A DNA stretch of 64,000 nucleotides from Pseudogulbenkiania sp. MAI-1 (GCF_000527175.1 NZ_AZUR01000001.1:903011-967010); one strand, 5' to 3'; shown: positions 42,702 to 52,277, counted from the stretch's first letter. Numbers and translations: made by a program. The notes: a model not told the origin generated them from the letters alone.

Positions 42702-44279
42702 TTATTCCCACTCGATCGTTGCCGGCGGCTTGCCGCTCACATCGTAGACCACGCGGTTGATGCCGCGGACTTCATTGATGATGCGGTTGGAGACGCGGCC
42801 CAGCAGGCTGTACGGCAGTTCGGCCCAGTGCGCGGTCATGAAGTCGCTGGTGATCACGGCGCGCAGTGCGACGACGTAGTCGTAGGTGCGGCCGTCGCCC
42901 ATCACGCCCACCGACTTCACCGGCAGGAACACGGCGAAGGCCTGGCTGGTGAGGTCGTACCAGCTCTTGCCGGTCTTCTCGTCGATGGTGTTGCGCAGCT
43001 CTTCGATGAAGATGGCGTCGGCGCGGCGCAGCAGGTCGGCATACTCCATTTTCACTTCGCCGAGGATGCGCACACCCAAGCCCGGACCCGGGAACGGGTG
43101 ACGGTACACCATGTCGTGCGGCAGGCCGAGCGCCACGCCCAGCTGGCGCACTTCGTCCTTGAACAGGTCGCGCAGCGGCTCCAACAGCTTCAGGTTCATG
43201 TCTTCCGGCAGGCCGCCCACGTTGTGGTGGCTCTTGATGGCGTGCGCCTTCTTGGTCTTGGCGCCGGCCGATTCGATCACGTCCGGGTAGATGGTGCCCT
43301 GGGCCAGCCACTTGGCGTTGGTCAGCTTGCCCGATTCGCGCTGGAACACCTCGACGAACTCGGCGCCGATGATCTTGCGCTTCTTCTCCGGATCGGTCTC
43401 GCCGGCCAGCTTGCCCATGAACTGGTCGCTGGCGTCGACGTGGATCACTTTCACGCCCAGGTTCTGCGCGAACATCTCCATCACCATCTTGCCTTCGTTC
43501 AGGCGCAACAGGCCGTGGTCGACGAAGACGCAGGTGAGCTGCTCGCCGATGGCGCGGTGGATCAGCGCGGCGGCCACCGAGGAGTCCACGCCGCCGGACA
43601 GGCCGAGGATGACTTCCTCATCGCCCACCTGCTCGCGGATCTTCTGGATCGCTTCCTCGATGTAGTTCGGCATGGTCCAAGACGGCTTGGCGCCCGCCAC
43701 GTGCAGCACGAAGCGGTGCAGCATCTCGGTGCCGCGCTTGGTGTGGGTCACTTCCGGGTGGAACTGCACGGCATAGAAGCCGCGGTCCTCGTCGGCCATG
43801 GCGGCAATCGGGCAGGAAGGGGTCTCGGCGATGACATGGAAGCCGGCCGGCAATTCGACAACCTTGTCGCCGTGGCTCATCCACACGTCGAGGTAGCCGT
43901 TGCCGGCGTCGTCGATGCGGTCCTGCAGGCCTTCGAAGACCTTGGAGTGGTGGCGGGCCTTGATCTCGGCGTAGCCGAATTCGCGCTTCTCGCCGGCTTC
44001 CACCTTGCCGCCCAGGGTCTGGGCCATGAACTGCATGCCGTAGCAGATGCCCAGTACCGGCACACCCAGTTCGAACACGGCCGGGTCGGCCTGGTAGTCC
44101 GACTCGTACACCGAGTTCGGGCCGCCGGACAGGATGACCGCTTTCGGGGCGAAGGCGCGGATCTCGTCGATCGGCATGTCGAACGGGTGCAGTTCGCAGT
44201 AAACGTGGGCTTCGCGTATACGACGGGCGATCAGCTGGGTAACCTGAGAGCCGAAGTCGAGAATGAGGATCTTGTCCAT
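42702..44279 (-). CDS. guaA: GMP synthase (glutamine-hydrolysing)
   Basis: Converts XMP to GMP with glutamine and ATP. It has 525 residues. The class I amidotransferase domain (about 1-200) has the nucleophile in VLGICYGMQFMA and the histidine/glutamate in QFHPEVTHT. The ATP-pyrophosphatase domain begins with the P-loop VILGLSGGVDSSVAAALI. The C-terminal dimerisation domain ends INRVVYDVSGKPPATIEWE, the universal GuaA tail. The ATG at 44279 gives the standard MDKILILDFGSQ start. Confidence 0.98.
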   Translation of the reverse strand: MDKILILDFGSQVTQLIARRIREAHVYCELHPFDMPIDEIRAFAPKAVILSGGPNSVYESDYQADPAVFELGVPVLGICYGMQFMAQTLGGKVEAGEKREFGYAEIKARHHSKVFEGLQDRIDDAGNGYLDVWMSHGDKVVELPAGFHVIAETPSCPIAAMADEDRGFYAVQFHPEVTHTKRGTEMLHRFVLHVAGAKPSWTMPNYIEEAIQKIREQVGDEEVILGLSGGVDSSVAAALIHRAIGEQLTCVFVDHGLLRLNEGKMVMEMFAQNLGVKVIHVDASDQFMGKLAGETDPEKKRKIIGAEFVEVFQRESGKLTNAKWLAQGTIYPDVIESAGAKTKKAHAIKSHHNVGGLPEDMNLKLLEPLRDLFKDEVRQLGVALGLPHDMVYRHPFPGPGLGVRILGEVKMEYADLLRRADAIFIEELRNTIDEKTGKSWYDLTSQAFAVFLPVKSVGVMGDGRTYDYVVALRAVITSDFMTAHWAELPYSLLGRVSNRIINEVRGINRVVYDVSGKPPATIEWE

Positions 44280-44340
44280 GCCTATCCTTGATAATGGAGA
44301 ACGGGCCTTGCGGCCCTGGTCATGCAATGAGTTGTCTTGT

Positions 44341-44703
44341 TCAACGCCCGTCGTCGGGCAAGCGCTCGCCGGATGCTCTGCGGCGTAGGCTGCGTTCCGG
44401 AATGCGGTCGCTGCGCGCCAACAGCAGCAGGATGCCCATCAGCACCATGCCCAGCGACAGCACGTGGCTCATGCGCAGGCCGGCGGAGTCGTACAGGTAG
44501 ACGGCGGTGCCGCCGTACATCAGCATCGGGCCCGTCACCAGCGAGGATTTGTTGAAACCGTCGATGACGAACAGGATGACCCCTGCCACCACCAGCAGCA
44601 GGGCCAGCAGGGTCGAGGTTTCCGGCAACAGGTAGGTGCTCTTCAGGAACCACAGCGAGCCCAGCGTGATCAGTAGAATCGGCAGCGAGACACTGGTCTT
44701 CAT
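44341..44703 (-). CDS. Hypothetical membrane protein
   Basis: A 120-residue protein with three or four transmembrane helices (about 5-24, 31-49, 58-72 and 80-96) and a basic, arginine-rich C-terminal tail. It is not recognised beyond being a small Neisseriales-type membrane protein. It lies between smpB (3-base gap) and guaA (61-base gap) on the same strand and is likely cotranscribed with smpB. Confidence 0.75.
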   Translation of the reverse strand: MKTSVSLPILLITLGSLWFLKSTYLLPETSTLLALLLVVAGVILFVIDGFNKSSLVTGPMLMYGGTAVYLYDSAGLRMSHVLSLGMVLMGILLLLARSDRIPERSLRRRASGERLPDDGR

Positions 44704-44706
44704 GGC

Positions 44707-45159
44707 TTATCCCCGGTCTCGGAGGAAGCGTTGCTTCTCGCGGTCGAGCTCGCGTTCCTTGGCGCTTTCGCGCTTGTCATGCAGCTTCTTGCCCTTGGCG
44801 AGCCCGATCTCGGCCTTGATCCGGCCCTTGGTGTAGTGCAGGTCGAGCGCGACCATGGTGTAGCCGGCCCGCTCCACCTTGCCGATGAACTTGTTGATCT
44901 GAGACTGGTTCAGCAGCAGCTTGCGGGTGCGCGTCGGGTCGGGCTTGACGTGGGTCGAGGCGGATTGCAGCGGCGAGATGTGGCAGCCGAACAGCCAGAA
45001 GGCGCCGTTCTTCCAGATGACGTAGCTCTCCTTGAGCTGCACGCGGCCGGCCCGGATCGACTTGACTTCCCAGCCTTCGAGCACGAGCCCGGCTTCGAGC
45101 TTTTCCTCGATGAAATAATCGTGGTAGGCCTTGCGGTTGTCGATGATGCTCATGGGCAT
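44707..45159 (-). CDS. smpB: SsrA-binding protein SmpB
   Basis: Binds tmRNA and brings it to stalled ribosomes for trans-translation. The 150 residues include the OB-fold segments EKLEAGLVLEGWEVKSIRAG and ESYVIWKNGAFWLFGCHISP, and a basic tail (KRESAKERELDREKQRFLRD) that enters the mRNA channel. Starts at 45159 or 45153 (MSIIDNRKA) are both possible, neither with a clear Shine-Dalgarno. It is divergent from ratA, a conserved pairing. Confidence 0.96.
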   Translation of the reverse strand: MPMSIIDNRKAYHDYFIEEKLEAGLVLEGWEVKSIRAGRVQLKESYVIWKNGAFWLFGCHISPLQSASTHVKPDPTRTRKLLLNQSQINKFIGKVERAGYTMVALDLHYTKGRIKAEIGLAKGKKLHDKRESAKERELDREKQRFLRDRG

Positions 45160-45320
45160 GTGTGGGTAAGAGAATTCGTTATTCTAGCAGATACCGGCGC
45201 CATCGCTAAAGTCGAGTCATTTCAGTGGTTTGGGGCGGGTTCCGAGAGCGGTGCCTGCGTCGGCCATGGCAGGCCCGCCCCGCTTGGTGTAAGTTAATGG
45301 TTTTTGCATTCCCTGTTGCC

Positions 45321-45758
45321 ATGCTGGTTGTTGAAAAGAATGTCCTGGTGCCCCACACGGCCGAACAAATGTTCGCCTTGGTGGACGATGTGGCGCACTA
45401 TCCCCGCTTCCTGCCCTGGTGCGGGAAAGCCGAGGTCCACGAACGTGTCGGCAATCAGCTGATTGCCAGCTTGCATATCGATTACCTGAAGATTCGCCAG
45501 CATTTCACCACACGCAACGTCAATGTCGACGGCGAAACGATCAGTATGGAACTGGTTGAAGGTCCGTTCGAGCATCTGCAGGGGCGCTGGCACTTCCATC
45601 CGCTGGGCAACATCGGCTGCAAGATCGAATTCCGTCTGACCTACCGTTTTTCCAGCCACCTGCTGGAAAAACTGATCGGGCCGGTGTTCGGCCACATTTC
45701 CGGTTCGCTGGTGGACGCCTTCATCAGGGAAGCCGACAGGATCTATGGCGATGACTAA
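45321..45758 (+). CDS. ratA: RatA / COQ10-like START-domain protein
   Basis: A 145-residue polyketide-cyclase/START-fold protein. VEKNVLVPHTAEQMFALVDD and YPRFLPWCGKAEVHER are characteristic of RatA (YfjG) and of mitochondrial Coq10. In E. coli RatA is described as a toxin that blocks 70S assembly, while the Coq10 similarity points to quinone binding. The start at 45321 (MLVVEKNV) fits the family; ATG 45297 is an alternative. It overlaps rnfH by 14 bases. Confidence 0.88.
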   Translation: MLVVEKNVLVPHTAEQMFALVDDVAHYPRFLPWCGKAEVHERVGNQLIASLHIDYLKIRQHFTTRNVNVDGETISMELVEGPFEHLQGRWHFHPLGNIGCKIEFRLTYRFSSHLLEKLIGPVFGHISGSLVDAFIREADRIYGDD

Positions 45759-46062
45759 TCCGATCGAGATTGAAGTGGCCTACGCCCGGCCGGAACGCCA
45801 GTTGATCGCCAAGCTGACCGTGGAGCCGGGAACCACGGCCCGGCAGGCTGTGGAGCTGTCGCGTATTGCCGAGCAGTTTCCGGAAATCGATCTGGCCAAT
45901 CTCCAGCTGGGGGTGTTCGGCAAGGCGGTGAAGCCGGACGCCGTGTTGCGCGAGCATGACCGGGTGGAAATCTACCGGCCCTTGATCGCCGACCCCAAGG
46001 AGGTGCGCCGGCGCCGTGCCGAGGCGGGCAAGGCCATGAAGAAGGGGGGAGGCCAGGGGTGA
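45745..46062 (+). CDS. rnfH: RnfH-family protein (RatB)
   Basis: A 105-residue ubiquitin-like-fold protein of UPF0125: IEIEVAYARPERQLIAKLTV, GTTARQAVELSRIAEQFPEI and REHDRVEIYRPLIADPKEVR. It is the usual partner of ratA and overlaps its 3' end. The function is unknown. A shared terminator separates it from the convergent GGDEF gene. Confidence 0.93.
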   Translation: MAMTNPIEIEVAYARPERQLIAKLTVEPGTTARQAVELSRIAEQFPEIDLANLQLGVFGKAVKPDAVLREHDRVEIYRPLIADPKEVRRRRAEAGKAMKKGGGQG

Positions 46063-46085
46063 GCTGGCGCCTTTCCAAAAAATCA

Positions 46086-46107
46086 AAACGGCCCGCATGG
46101 GCCGTTT
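46086..46107. terminator. Bidirectional terminator between rnfH and the GGDEF gene
   Basis: A 9-bp stem AAACGGCCC / GGGCCGTTT with loop GCAT; A-rich sequence precedes it on the plus strand, so it works best for the minus-strand gene. Confidence 0.65.
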
Positions 46108-46126
46108 GACTTGAAGGGGAACGGTA

Positions 46127-47908
46127 TCAGAGGGGCGCGTGGTTCTCGTCCGCCTCGGCCGAGCAGACCCGGTTCTTGCCGGTGATCTTGGCCTGGTACA
46201 TGGCCTGATCGGCCCGTTCGATCACGTCGGTGTCGCGCTCGCCCAAGTGCCATTTGGCGACCCCGGCGCTGAAGGTGATCAGCAGACGGTCGTTGTTGGC
46301 CAGGAAGAAGGTCTTGGTCAGTTCGCGCTGCAGGCGCTGGATGGCCTGGATGGCCTCCGGCGGTGGGGTGTCCGGCAGCAGGATGACGAATTCTTCGCCG
46401 CCGAAACGCGCCACGATGTCGGAAGGGCGCATGGTGTGGCGGGCAACGCTGACCAGATGCTTCAGTGCATCGTCACCGGTCAGGTGGCCATAGTGGTCGT
46501 TCAGCTGCTTGAAGTTGTCGACGTCGATCAGCGCTACCGACAGCGGGCTGTTGGTGCGCTCGGCGCGGCTGATTTCGCGCTGGAAGTGTTCGGCCAGGCC
46601 GCGCCGGTTGTAGGCGCCGGTCAGCTGGTCTTCCTTCACCTTGGCGCTGGCCGCTTCCAGCGCAATCTCCAGTTCCTTGATGCGGTACTCGGCGGATTCG
46701 ACCTGCTCGCGTGACGACAAGAGTTCGTCGCGCGACTTGACCAGGTTGAGCTGCATCGTCGTGGTGTCTTCCATCAGCGAGCTGATGATAGGGGCCAGGT
46801 CCTCGACGTTCTGGATTTCCCTGAGCCGGGTGCTGTGCGTGCTGATCTTGCTGTGGAACTCGTCGGTGCTGTCGGTCATGCTGGCCAGCCGCGAGACGAA
46901 ACGATCCAGCAGGTTGCGCAGCGAGCTGGCGGCCTCGTCCAGCGAGTTCTTGAGCGCCCCCTGCTTGCGGATGACCTCCTTCAGACTGGTTTCCAACTGG
47001 TAGATCTGCTGCATCGACAAGGGCTCTTGCGACAGCACTTCCTGCAGCGTGACGATCTGCCCGACCATGTAGCTGTCGGAACGGTTGACCTCGGCGATGT
47101 TGTCGAGCAGCAGCTTGAGCAGGTTGGATAGCCCGGTGACCAGCCGCCCTTCCTGCTGGGTGTAGAGCTCCACCTTTATCATGAAGGCACGCAGCCGCGG
47201 CAGCAGGCTGTTGAGCGCGGCCTCGTCGGCCAGGCTCTCCACTTCGCCGATCATGGCCTCGAGGTTCAGCACCAAGTCCGGATAGGGCAGCAGGCGCGGC
47301 TCCAGGCCGTGTTTCAGCGCAAAGCACAGGATGCGCTGCCACGTGCTCCAGGTGGCGGGCTGTTCCATGACGGCCGCCGGTGCTTCGGACGGCAGCGCCT
47401 CTTCCTGCGCAAGGTCGCGCTCACGCAGCGGGGTGTTCCAGGTCTGGATCAGTGAGCTGAGCTTCTTGTTGAGCTCGTTCGGTTGCTTGCCATAGGTGAT
47501 CAGCAAGCGTTCCAGCCCCGCTTGCTTGAAGTGTTGCGGAAAATCGGGCTGGCGCAGATCCCAGCTCTTGATCAGACTCTCGATCAGGACGCCCCATTCC
47601 TGGGCGAGCTGCTGGGAAGCGTAGCTCTGCCTGGCGAAATCGATCACCAGTTGGGGCACCTGTTCCCAGTGGGAGGCCTTGATGAGGAGTTGCAGGCGCT
47701 GCAGCATGGCCCTGGCTGCCGTGTCGTCGTTGGACAGGGTTTCCAGGGCTCGCAGCAGTTGCGTGGCTAGCTTGTTTTCCCGCTCGACCGGGGTTTGGGT
47801 GAGCTCCTGGTAGACTCGCTCGTAGTTTTCCGGGGTGGGCAGCAGCTTGCGCGTGCTGAGCTGCTTTAGTGTTTCACGGGCGACTTCGATGGGGTTGTTT
47901 GTTGTCAT
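46127..47908 (-). CDS. Diguanylate cyclase (GGDEF domain)
   Basis: A 593-residue cytosolic protein without transmembrane helices. About 400 helical residues, including a coiled coil before the catalytic domain, precede the GGDEF domain (about 430-585). The active-site signature is intact: RFGGEEFVILLPDT, preceded by LTGAYNRRGLAEHF and VDNFKQLNDHYGHLTGDDAL. It should make c-di-GMP from two GTP. The start at 47908 (MTTNNPIEVARETL) has CCAGGA upstream. It lies 77 bases after ftsB on the same strand and may be read from the pyrG-kdsA-eno-ftsB operon. Confidence 0.92.
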   Translation of the reverse strand: MTTNNPIEVARETLKQLSTRKLLPTPENYERVYQELTQTPVERENKLATQLLRALETLSNDDTAARAMLQRLQLLIKASHWEQVPQLVIDFARQSYASQQLAQEWGVLIESLIKSWDLRQPDFPQHFKQAGLERLLITYGKQPNELNKKLSSLIQTWNTPLRERDLAQEEALPSEAPAAVMEQPATWSTWQRILCFALKHGLEPRLLPYPDLVLNLEAMIGEVESLADEAALNSLLPRLRAFMIKVELYTQQEGRLVTGLSNLLKLLLDNIAEVNRSDSYMVGQIVTLQEVLSQEPLSMQQIYQLETSLKEVIRKQGALKNSLDEAASSLRNLLDRFVSRLASMTDSTDEFHSKISTHSTRLREIQNVEDLAPIISSLMEDTTTMQLNLVKSRDELLSSREQVESAEYRIKELEIALEAASAKVKEDQLTGAYNRRGLAEHFQREISRAERTNSPLSVALIDVDNFKQLNDHYGHLTGDDALKHLVSVARHTMRPSDIVARFGGEEFVILLPDTPPPEAIQAIQRLQRELTKTFFLANNDRLLITFSAGVAKWHLGERDTDVIERADQAMYQAKITGKNRVCSAEADENHAPL

Positions 47909-47985
47909 TGCCCAGATCCTGGAGCTTTTATAGCCAGCCATCATTAGTTTTGATCAGAATGCAAAAACCCGAGGCAATCATCTGT

Positions 47986-48276
47986 TCATGGCCGCGATTT
48001 GCCCAACGGGTCCAGCAATTGGAAAAATACCTCACCTTGGCGGATCATGCCAAGCTCATTGCGTGCGCGCTCCTCGATGGCATCGGTGCCCCGCTTGAGG
48101 TCGCCGACTTCGGCATCGAGGGCGGCATTGCGTGCGATCAAGGTCTGGTTGACCGCACGCTGTTCCTGAAGTTGCTTGTCCAGCTGCCAGACCCTGAGCC
48201 AACTGCCCTTGCCGAACCATAACGGCCATTGCAGGGCAGTGATCAGGACGACCAGGACCAGGGTCAGCCAGCGCAT
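47986..48276 (-). CDS. ftsB: Cell division protein FtsB
   Basis: A 96-residue DivIC/FtsB-type divisome protein: one N-terminal transmembrane helix (about 3-22) and a periplasmic coiled coil (LDKQLQEQRAVNQTLIARNA), then ERARNELGMIRQGEVFFQLL. It bridges FtsL and FtsQ. It begins four bases after eno, the common betaproteobacterial order. Confidence 0.95.
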   Translation of the reverse strand: MRWLTLVLVVLITALQWPLWFGKGSWLRVWQLDKQLQEQRAVNQTLIARNAALDAEVGDLKRGTDAIEERARNELGMIRQGEVFFQLLDPLGKSRP

Positions 48277-48280
48277 GGGA

Positions 48281-49564
48281 TCACTTCAGGTGGTAGAAGG
48301 CGGAGCGGCCCGGGTAGTAGGCGGCGTCGCCCAGCTCTTCTTCGATGCGCAGCAGCTGGTTGTACTTGGCCATGCGGTCGGAGCGCGACAGCGAGCCGGT
48401 CTTGATCTGCATGCAGTTGGTGGCCACGGCCAGATCGGCGATGGTGCTGTCCTCGGTTTCGCCGGAGCGGTGGCTCAGCACGCTGGTGTAGCCCGAGCGC
48501 TTGGCGAGGTCGACGGCCTTCAGGGTTTCGCTCAGCGTGCCGATCTGGTTGACCTTGACCAGCAGCGAGTTGGCCAGGCCCTGCTGGATGCCTTCGCCCA
48601 GGATGGCCGGGTTGGTCACGAACAGGTCGTCGCCCACCAGCTGCACGCGCTTGCCCAGGCGTTCGGTCAGGATCTTCCAGCCGGCCCAGTCGTGCTCGCT
48701 CATGCCGTCTTCGATCGAGATGATCGGGTAGTTGTTGACCAGCGTTTCCAAGTAGTCGGCGAACTGCTCGGAGCTGAGCGACAGGCCTTCGGCGGACAGG
48801 TGGTACTGGCCGTCCTTGTAGAACTCGGACGAAGCGCAGTCGAGTGCCAGCATCACGTCCTGACCGGGTACGTAGCCGGCGGCGTCGATGGCGTCGAGGA
48901 TCAGCTTGATGGCGTCTTCGTGGGTGGCCAGGTTCGGGGCGAAACCGCCTTCGTCACCGACGGTGGTCGAGTAGCCCTTCTGGTCGCACAGCTTCTTCAG
49001 CGAGTGGAAGATCTCGGCGCCACAGCGCAGCGCTTCGCGGAAGGTCGCGGCACCCACCGGCATGATCATGAATTCCTGGATGTCCAGGGTGTTGTTGGCG
49101 TGCGCACCGCCGTTGATGACGTTCATCATCGGTACCGGCAGGGCCATCGGGCCGGCGCCGCCGAGGTAGCGGTACAGCGGCAGACCGGCGTCTTCGGCGG
49201 CGGCGCGGGCCACGGCCATCGATACCGCCAGCATGGCGTTGGCGCCCAGGCGGCCCTTGTTCTCGGTGCCGTCGAGTTCGATCATGGTCTTGTCGATGAA
49301 GGCCTGGTCGGCCGCGTCCAGACCGATGATGGCTTCGCAGATCTCGGTGTTGATGTTTTCCACGGCCTTGAGCACGCCCTTGCCCAGGTAGCGGCTCTTG
49401 TCGCCGTCACGCAGCTCCAGCGCTTCCTTTTCGCCGGTGGAGGCGCCGGACGGCACGGCGGCACGGCCCATCACGCCCGATTCCAGCAGTACGTCGGCCT
49501 CAACCGTCGGATTGCCGCGCGAGTCCAGGATTTCGCGGGCGACCACATCGATGATCGAACTCAT
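48281..49564 (-). CDS. eno: Enolase
   Basis: Converts 2-phosphoglycerate to phosphoenolpyruvate. The 427-residue length is standard. It shows the N-terminal IDVVAREILDSRGNPTVEAD, the signature LLVKVNQIGTLSETLKAVDL, SHRSGETEDSTIADLAVATN, and the catalytic acidic residues (SIEDGMSEHDW). The ATG at 49564 is the standard start; the upstream in-frame part is non-homologous. A strong hairpin at 49606-49632 lies between kdsA and eno. Confidence 0.98.
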   Translation of the reverse strand: MSSIIDVVAREILDSRGNPTVEADVLLESGVMGRAAVPSGASTGEKEALELRDGDKSRYLGKGVLKAVENINTEICEAIIGLDAADQAFIDKTMIELDGTENKGRLGANAMLAVSMAVARAAAEDAGLPLYRYLGGAGPMALPVPMMNVINGGAHANNTLDIQEFMIMPVGAATFREALRCGAEIFHSLKKLCDQKGYSTTVGDEGGFAPNLATHEDAIKLILDAIDAAGYVPGQDVMLALDCASSEFYKDGQYHLSAEGLSLSSEQFADYLETLVNNYPIISIEDGMSEHDWAGWKILTERLGKRVQLVGDDLFVTNPAILGEGIQQGLANSLLVKVNQIGTLSETLKAVDLAKRSGYTSVLSHRSGETEDSTIADLAVATNCMQIKTGSLSRSDRMAKYNQLLRIEEELGDAAYYPGRSAFYHLK

Positions 49565-49605
49565 GTCTGTTCCCTTTGTTCTAGGTGTGTTAGTCAAGCA
49601 AATGC

Positions 49606-49632
49606 TTCGGCCAACCGTAAAGGTTGGCCGAA
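49606..49632. repeat. 11-bp hairpin in the kdsA-eno gap
   Basis: TTCGGCCAACC and its exact complement GGTTGGCCGAA enclose a 5-base loop. It lies 15 bases after the kdsA stop in the direction of transcription and 41 bases before the eno start. It lacks a long T-run. It may partly terminate the pyrG-kdsA message or set the eno mRNA 5' end. Confidence 0.6.
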
Positions 49633-49646
49633 ATGTAGTCAAATGG

Positions 49647-50498
49647 TTACAGTGACTGTTCGGGCAACGGCCCCGCCTTGATCAGCGCGTCGATGCCCTT
49701 GAGCGTGGCCAGGAGTTCCTGCATGCGGCCCAGCGGCCAGGCGTTGGGGCCGTCGGACAGCGCCTTCTCCGGGTTGGGGTGGGTTTCCATGAAGACGCCG
49801 GCGACGCCGGCGGCGACGGCGGCGCGCGCCAGCACCGGCACGAACTCGCGCTGCCCGCCCGAGGCGGTGCCCTGGCCGCCCGGCAGCTGCACCGAATGGG
49901 TCGCGTCGTACACCACCGGGCAGCCGGTCTCGCGCATGATGGCGAGCGAGCGCATGTCGGACACCAGGTTGTTGTAGCCGAACGAGGCGCCGCGTTCGCA
50001 GGTCATGAAGCGGTCTTCGGACAGGCCGGCCTCACGCGCCGCGTCGCGGGCCTTGTCGATGACGTTCTTCATGTCGGAAGGCGCCATGAACTGGCCCTTC
50101 TTGATGTTGACCGGCTTGCCGCTTTGCGCCACGGCACGGATGAAGTCGGTCTGGCGCGCCAGGAAGGCCGGCGTCTGCAGCACGTCCACCACGGCCGCCA
50201 CATGTGGCACCTCGGCTTCGGTGTGCACGTCGGTGAGCACCGGCACGCCGATCTGGCGCCGTACCTCGGCCAGGATGCGCAGCCCCTCGTCCATGCCGAG
50301 GCCGCGGAACGACTTGCCGGAGGAGCGGTTGGCCTTGTCGTAGCTCGACTTGTAGATGAACGGGATACCCAGCGCGCTGGTGATTTCCTTCAGCTGGCCC
50401 GCGGTGTCGAGCGCCATCTGCTCGCTCTCGATCACGCAGGTACCGGCAATCAGGAAAAACGGCTGGTCGAGGCCGACTTCGAATCCGCACAATTGCAT
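49647..50498 (-). CDS. kdsA: 3-deoxy-8-phosphooctulonate synthase (KDO-8-P synthase)
   Basis: Condenses PEP with arabinose-5-phosphate to give KDO-8-P for the LPS core. The 283 residues contain FFLIAGTCVIESEQMALDTA, the substrate region YKSSYDKANRSSGKSFRGLG, GQFMAPSDMKN and YDATHSVQLPGG. It is three bases after pyrG. Confidence 0.97.
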   Translation of the reverse strand: MQLCGFEVGLDQPFFLIAGTCVIESEQMALDTAGQLKEITSALGIPFIYKSSYDKANRSSGKSFRGLGMDEGLRILAEVRRQIGVPVLTDVHTEAEVPHVAAVVDVLQTPAFLARQTDFIRAVAQSGKPVNIKKGQFMAPSDMKNVIDKARDAAREAGLSEDRFMTCERGASFGYNNLVSDMRSLAIMRETGCPVVYDATHSVQLPGGQGTASGGQREFVPVLARAAVAAGVAGVFMETHPNPEKALSDGPNAWPLGRMQELLATLKGIDALIKAGPLPEQSL

Positions 50499-50501
50499 CG
50501 T

Positions 50502-52133
50502 TTACTTCCCTTGCTGGTGAGCCAGTGCCGCCTTCACGTAAGCGATGAACAACGGGTGGCCGTCACGCGGGGTGGAGGTGAATTCCGGGTGGAACTGGCA
50601 GGCGAAGAACCAGGGGTGGTCCTTGATCTCGATGGTTTCCACCAGCTTCTCGTGACCGGCGGAACGGCCGCTGATGGTGAGTCCGGCTTCTTCGAGTCGC
50701 GGAACGTAGTAATTGTTCACTTCGTAGCGGTGACGATGGCGCTCGACGATGCTGGTGGCGCCGTAGATGCGTGCCGCCAGCGAGCCCGGCTCGAGGTCGC
50801 AGGCCTGGCCGCCCAGGCGCATGGTGCCGCCCAGGTTGGAGTTGGCGTCGCGCTTCTCGATCTTGCCGTCGTGGTTGACCCACTCGTCGATCAGCGCCAC
50901 CACCGGGTATTCGGTTTCGAGGTCGAACTCGGTGGAGTTGGCGCCCTTGAGGCCGGCCACGTCGCGGGCGTACTCGATCAGCGCGATCTGCATGCCGAGG
51001 CAGATGCCCATATAGGGAATCTTGTTCTCGCGGGCGTACTTAACCGCCTTGATCTTGCCTTCGACGCCGCGCTTGCCGAAGCCGCCCGGCACCAGGATCG
51101 CATCCATGTCCTTCAGCGTGGCGCAGCCGTCGCGCTCGACTTCTTCCGAGTCGACGTAATGGATGTTGACCTGGCTCTTGGTGTGGATGCCAGCGTGCTT
51201 GAGCGCTTCGGACAGCGATTTGTACGATTCGGTCAGGTCGACGTACTTGCCGACCATGGCGATGTTGATTTCGTGCTCGGGATGCTCGATGGCGTCGATG
51301 ATGCGGTCCCACACCGAGAGATCGGCCTTGGGGAGCTCCAGCTGTAGCTGTTCGCAGATGATGTCGTCGATACCCTGGGCGTGCAGCAAGCTCGGCACCT
51401 TGTAGATGCTGTCCGAGTCGTAGCAGCCGATCACGGCGTTTTCTTCGACGTTGCAGAACAGGGCGATCTTGCGCTTCTCGTCTTCCGGCAGCTCGCGGTC
51501 CATGCGGCACAGCAGGATGTCGGGCTGGATGCCGATTTCGCGCAGTTCGCGCACCGAGTGCTGGGTCGGCTTGGTCTTGATCTCGCCGGCCGCAGCGATG
51601 AACGGCACGTAGGACAGGTGCACGTACAGCGTGTTCTTGCGGCCGAGGTTGGAGCGCAGCTGACGGATGGCTTCGAGGAAGGGCAGCGATTCGATGTCGC
51701 CCACCGTGCCGCCGATCTCGACGATGGCGACGTCGGCATCGCCGGCGCCTTCGTGGACCTTGTGCTTGATTTCGTCGGTGATGTGCGGGATCACCTGCAC
51801 GGTGCCGCCAAGGTAGTCGCCGCGACGCTCCTTGGTGATGACGGATTCGTACACCTGGCCGGTGGTGAAGTTGTTGCTCTTCTTCATCTTGGCGTGGATG
51901 AAGCGTTCATAGTGGCCAAGGTCGAGGTCAGTTTCGGCGCCGTCTTCGGTCACGAACACTTCGCCGTGCTGGAACGGGCTCATGGTGCCCGGGTCCACGT
52001 TGATGTAGGGATCGAGCTTCAACATGGTGACCTTCAGGCCACGAGACTCGAGGATGGCAGCGATAGACGCCGCGGCAATGCCTTTGCCGAGGGAGGACAC
52101 CACGCCGCCGGTGACGAAGATGTACTTGGTCAT
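50502..52133 (-). CDS. pyrG: CTP synthase
   Basis: Aminates UTP to CTP with ATP and glutamine. Of 543 residues, the N-terminal synthetase domain starts MTKYIFVTGGVVSSLGKGIA (P-loop) and the C-terminal amidotransferase domain has the nucleophile in MGICLGMQIALIEYARDV and the histidine/glutamate in QFHPEFTSTPRDGHP. It is the first gene of the pyrG-kdsA-eno-ftsB operon; its promoter must lie in 52134-52277. Confidence 0.98.
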   Translation of the reverse strand: MTKYIFVTGGVVSSLGKGIAAASIAAILESRGLKVTMLKLDPYINVDPGTMSPFQHGEVFVTEDGAETDLDLGHYERFIHAKMKKSNNFTTGQVYESVITKERRGDYLGGTVQVIPHITDEIKHKVHEGAGDADVAIVEIGGTVGDIESLPFLEAIRQLRSNLGRKNTLYVHLSYVPFIAAAGEIKTKPTQHSVRELREIGIQPDILLCRMDRELPEDEKRKIALFCNVEENAVIGCYDSDSIYKVPSLLHAQGIDDIICEQLQLELPKADLSVWDRIIDAIEHPEHEINIAMVGKYVDLTESYKSLSEALKHAGIHTKSQVNIHYVDSEEVERDGCATLKDMDAILVPGGFGKRGVEGKIKAVKYARENKIPYMGICLGMQIALIEYARDVAGLKGANSTEFDLETEYPVVALIDEWVNHDGKIEKRDANSNLGGTMRLGGQACDLEPGSLAARIYGATSIVERHRHRYEVNNYYVPRLEEAGLTISGRSAGHEKLVETIEIKDHPWFFACQFHPEFTSTPRDGHPLFIAYVKAALAHQQGK

Positions 52134-52277
52134 GGGAACACGCTTGTAACGGAATCTTGGATTTTAACCCGAAACCGGCGAGAGTTGAACCGTCATATGG
52201 CGCCGGCCACGCCAACCCGTCCAGGATGGAGCGGTCGAGCGGGATGCATTTTTGCTGTCTGTCGGCATGGAATCGGG

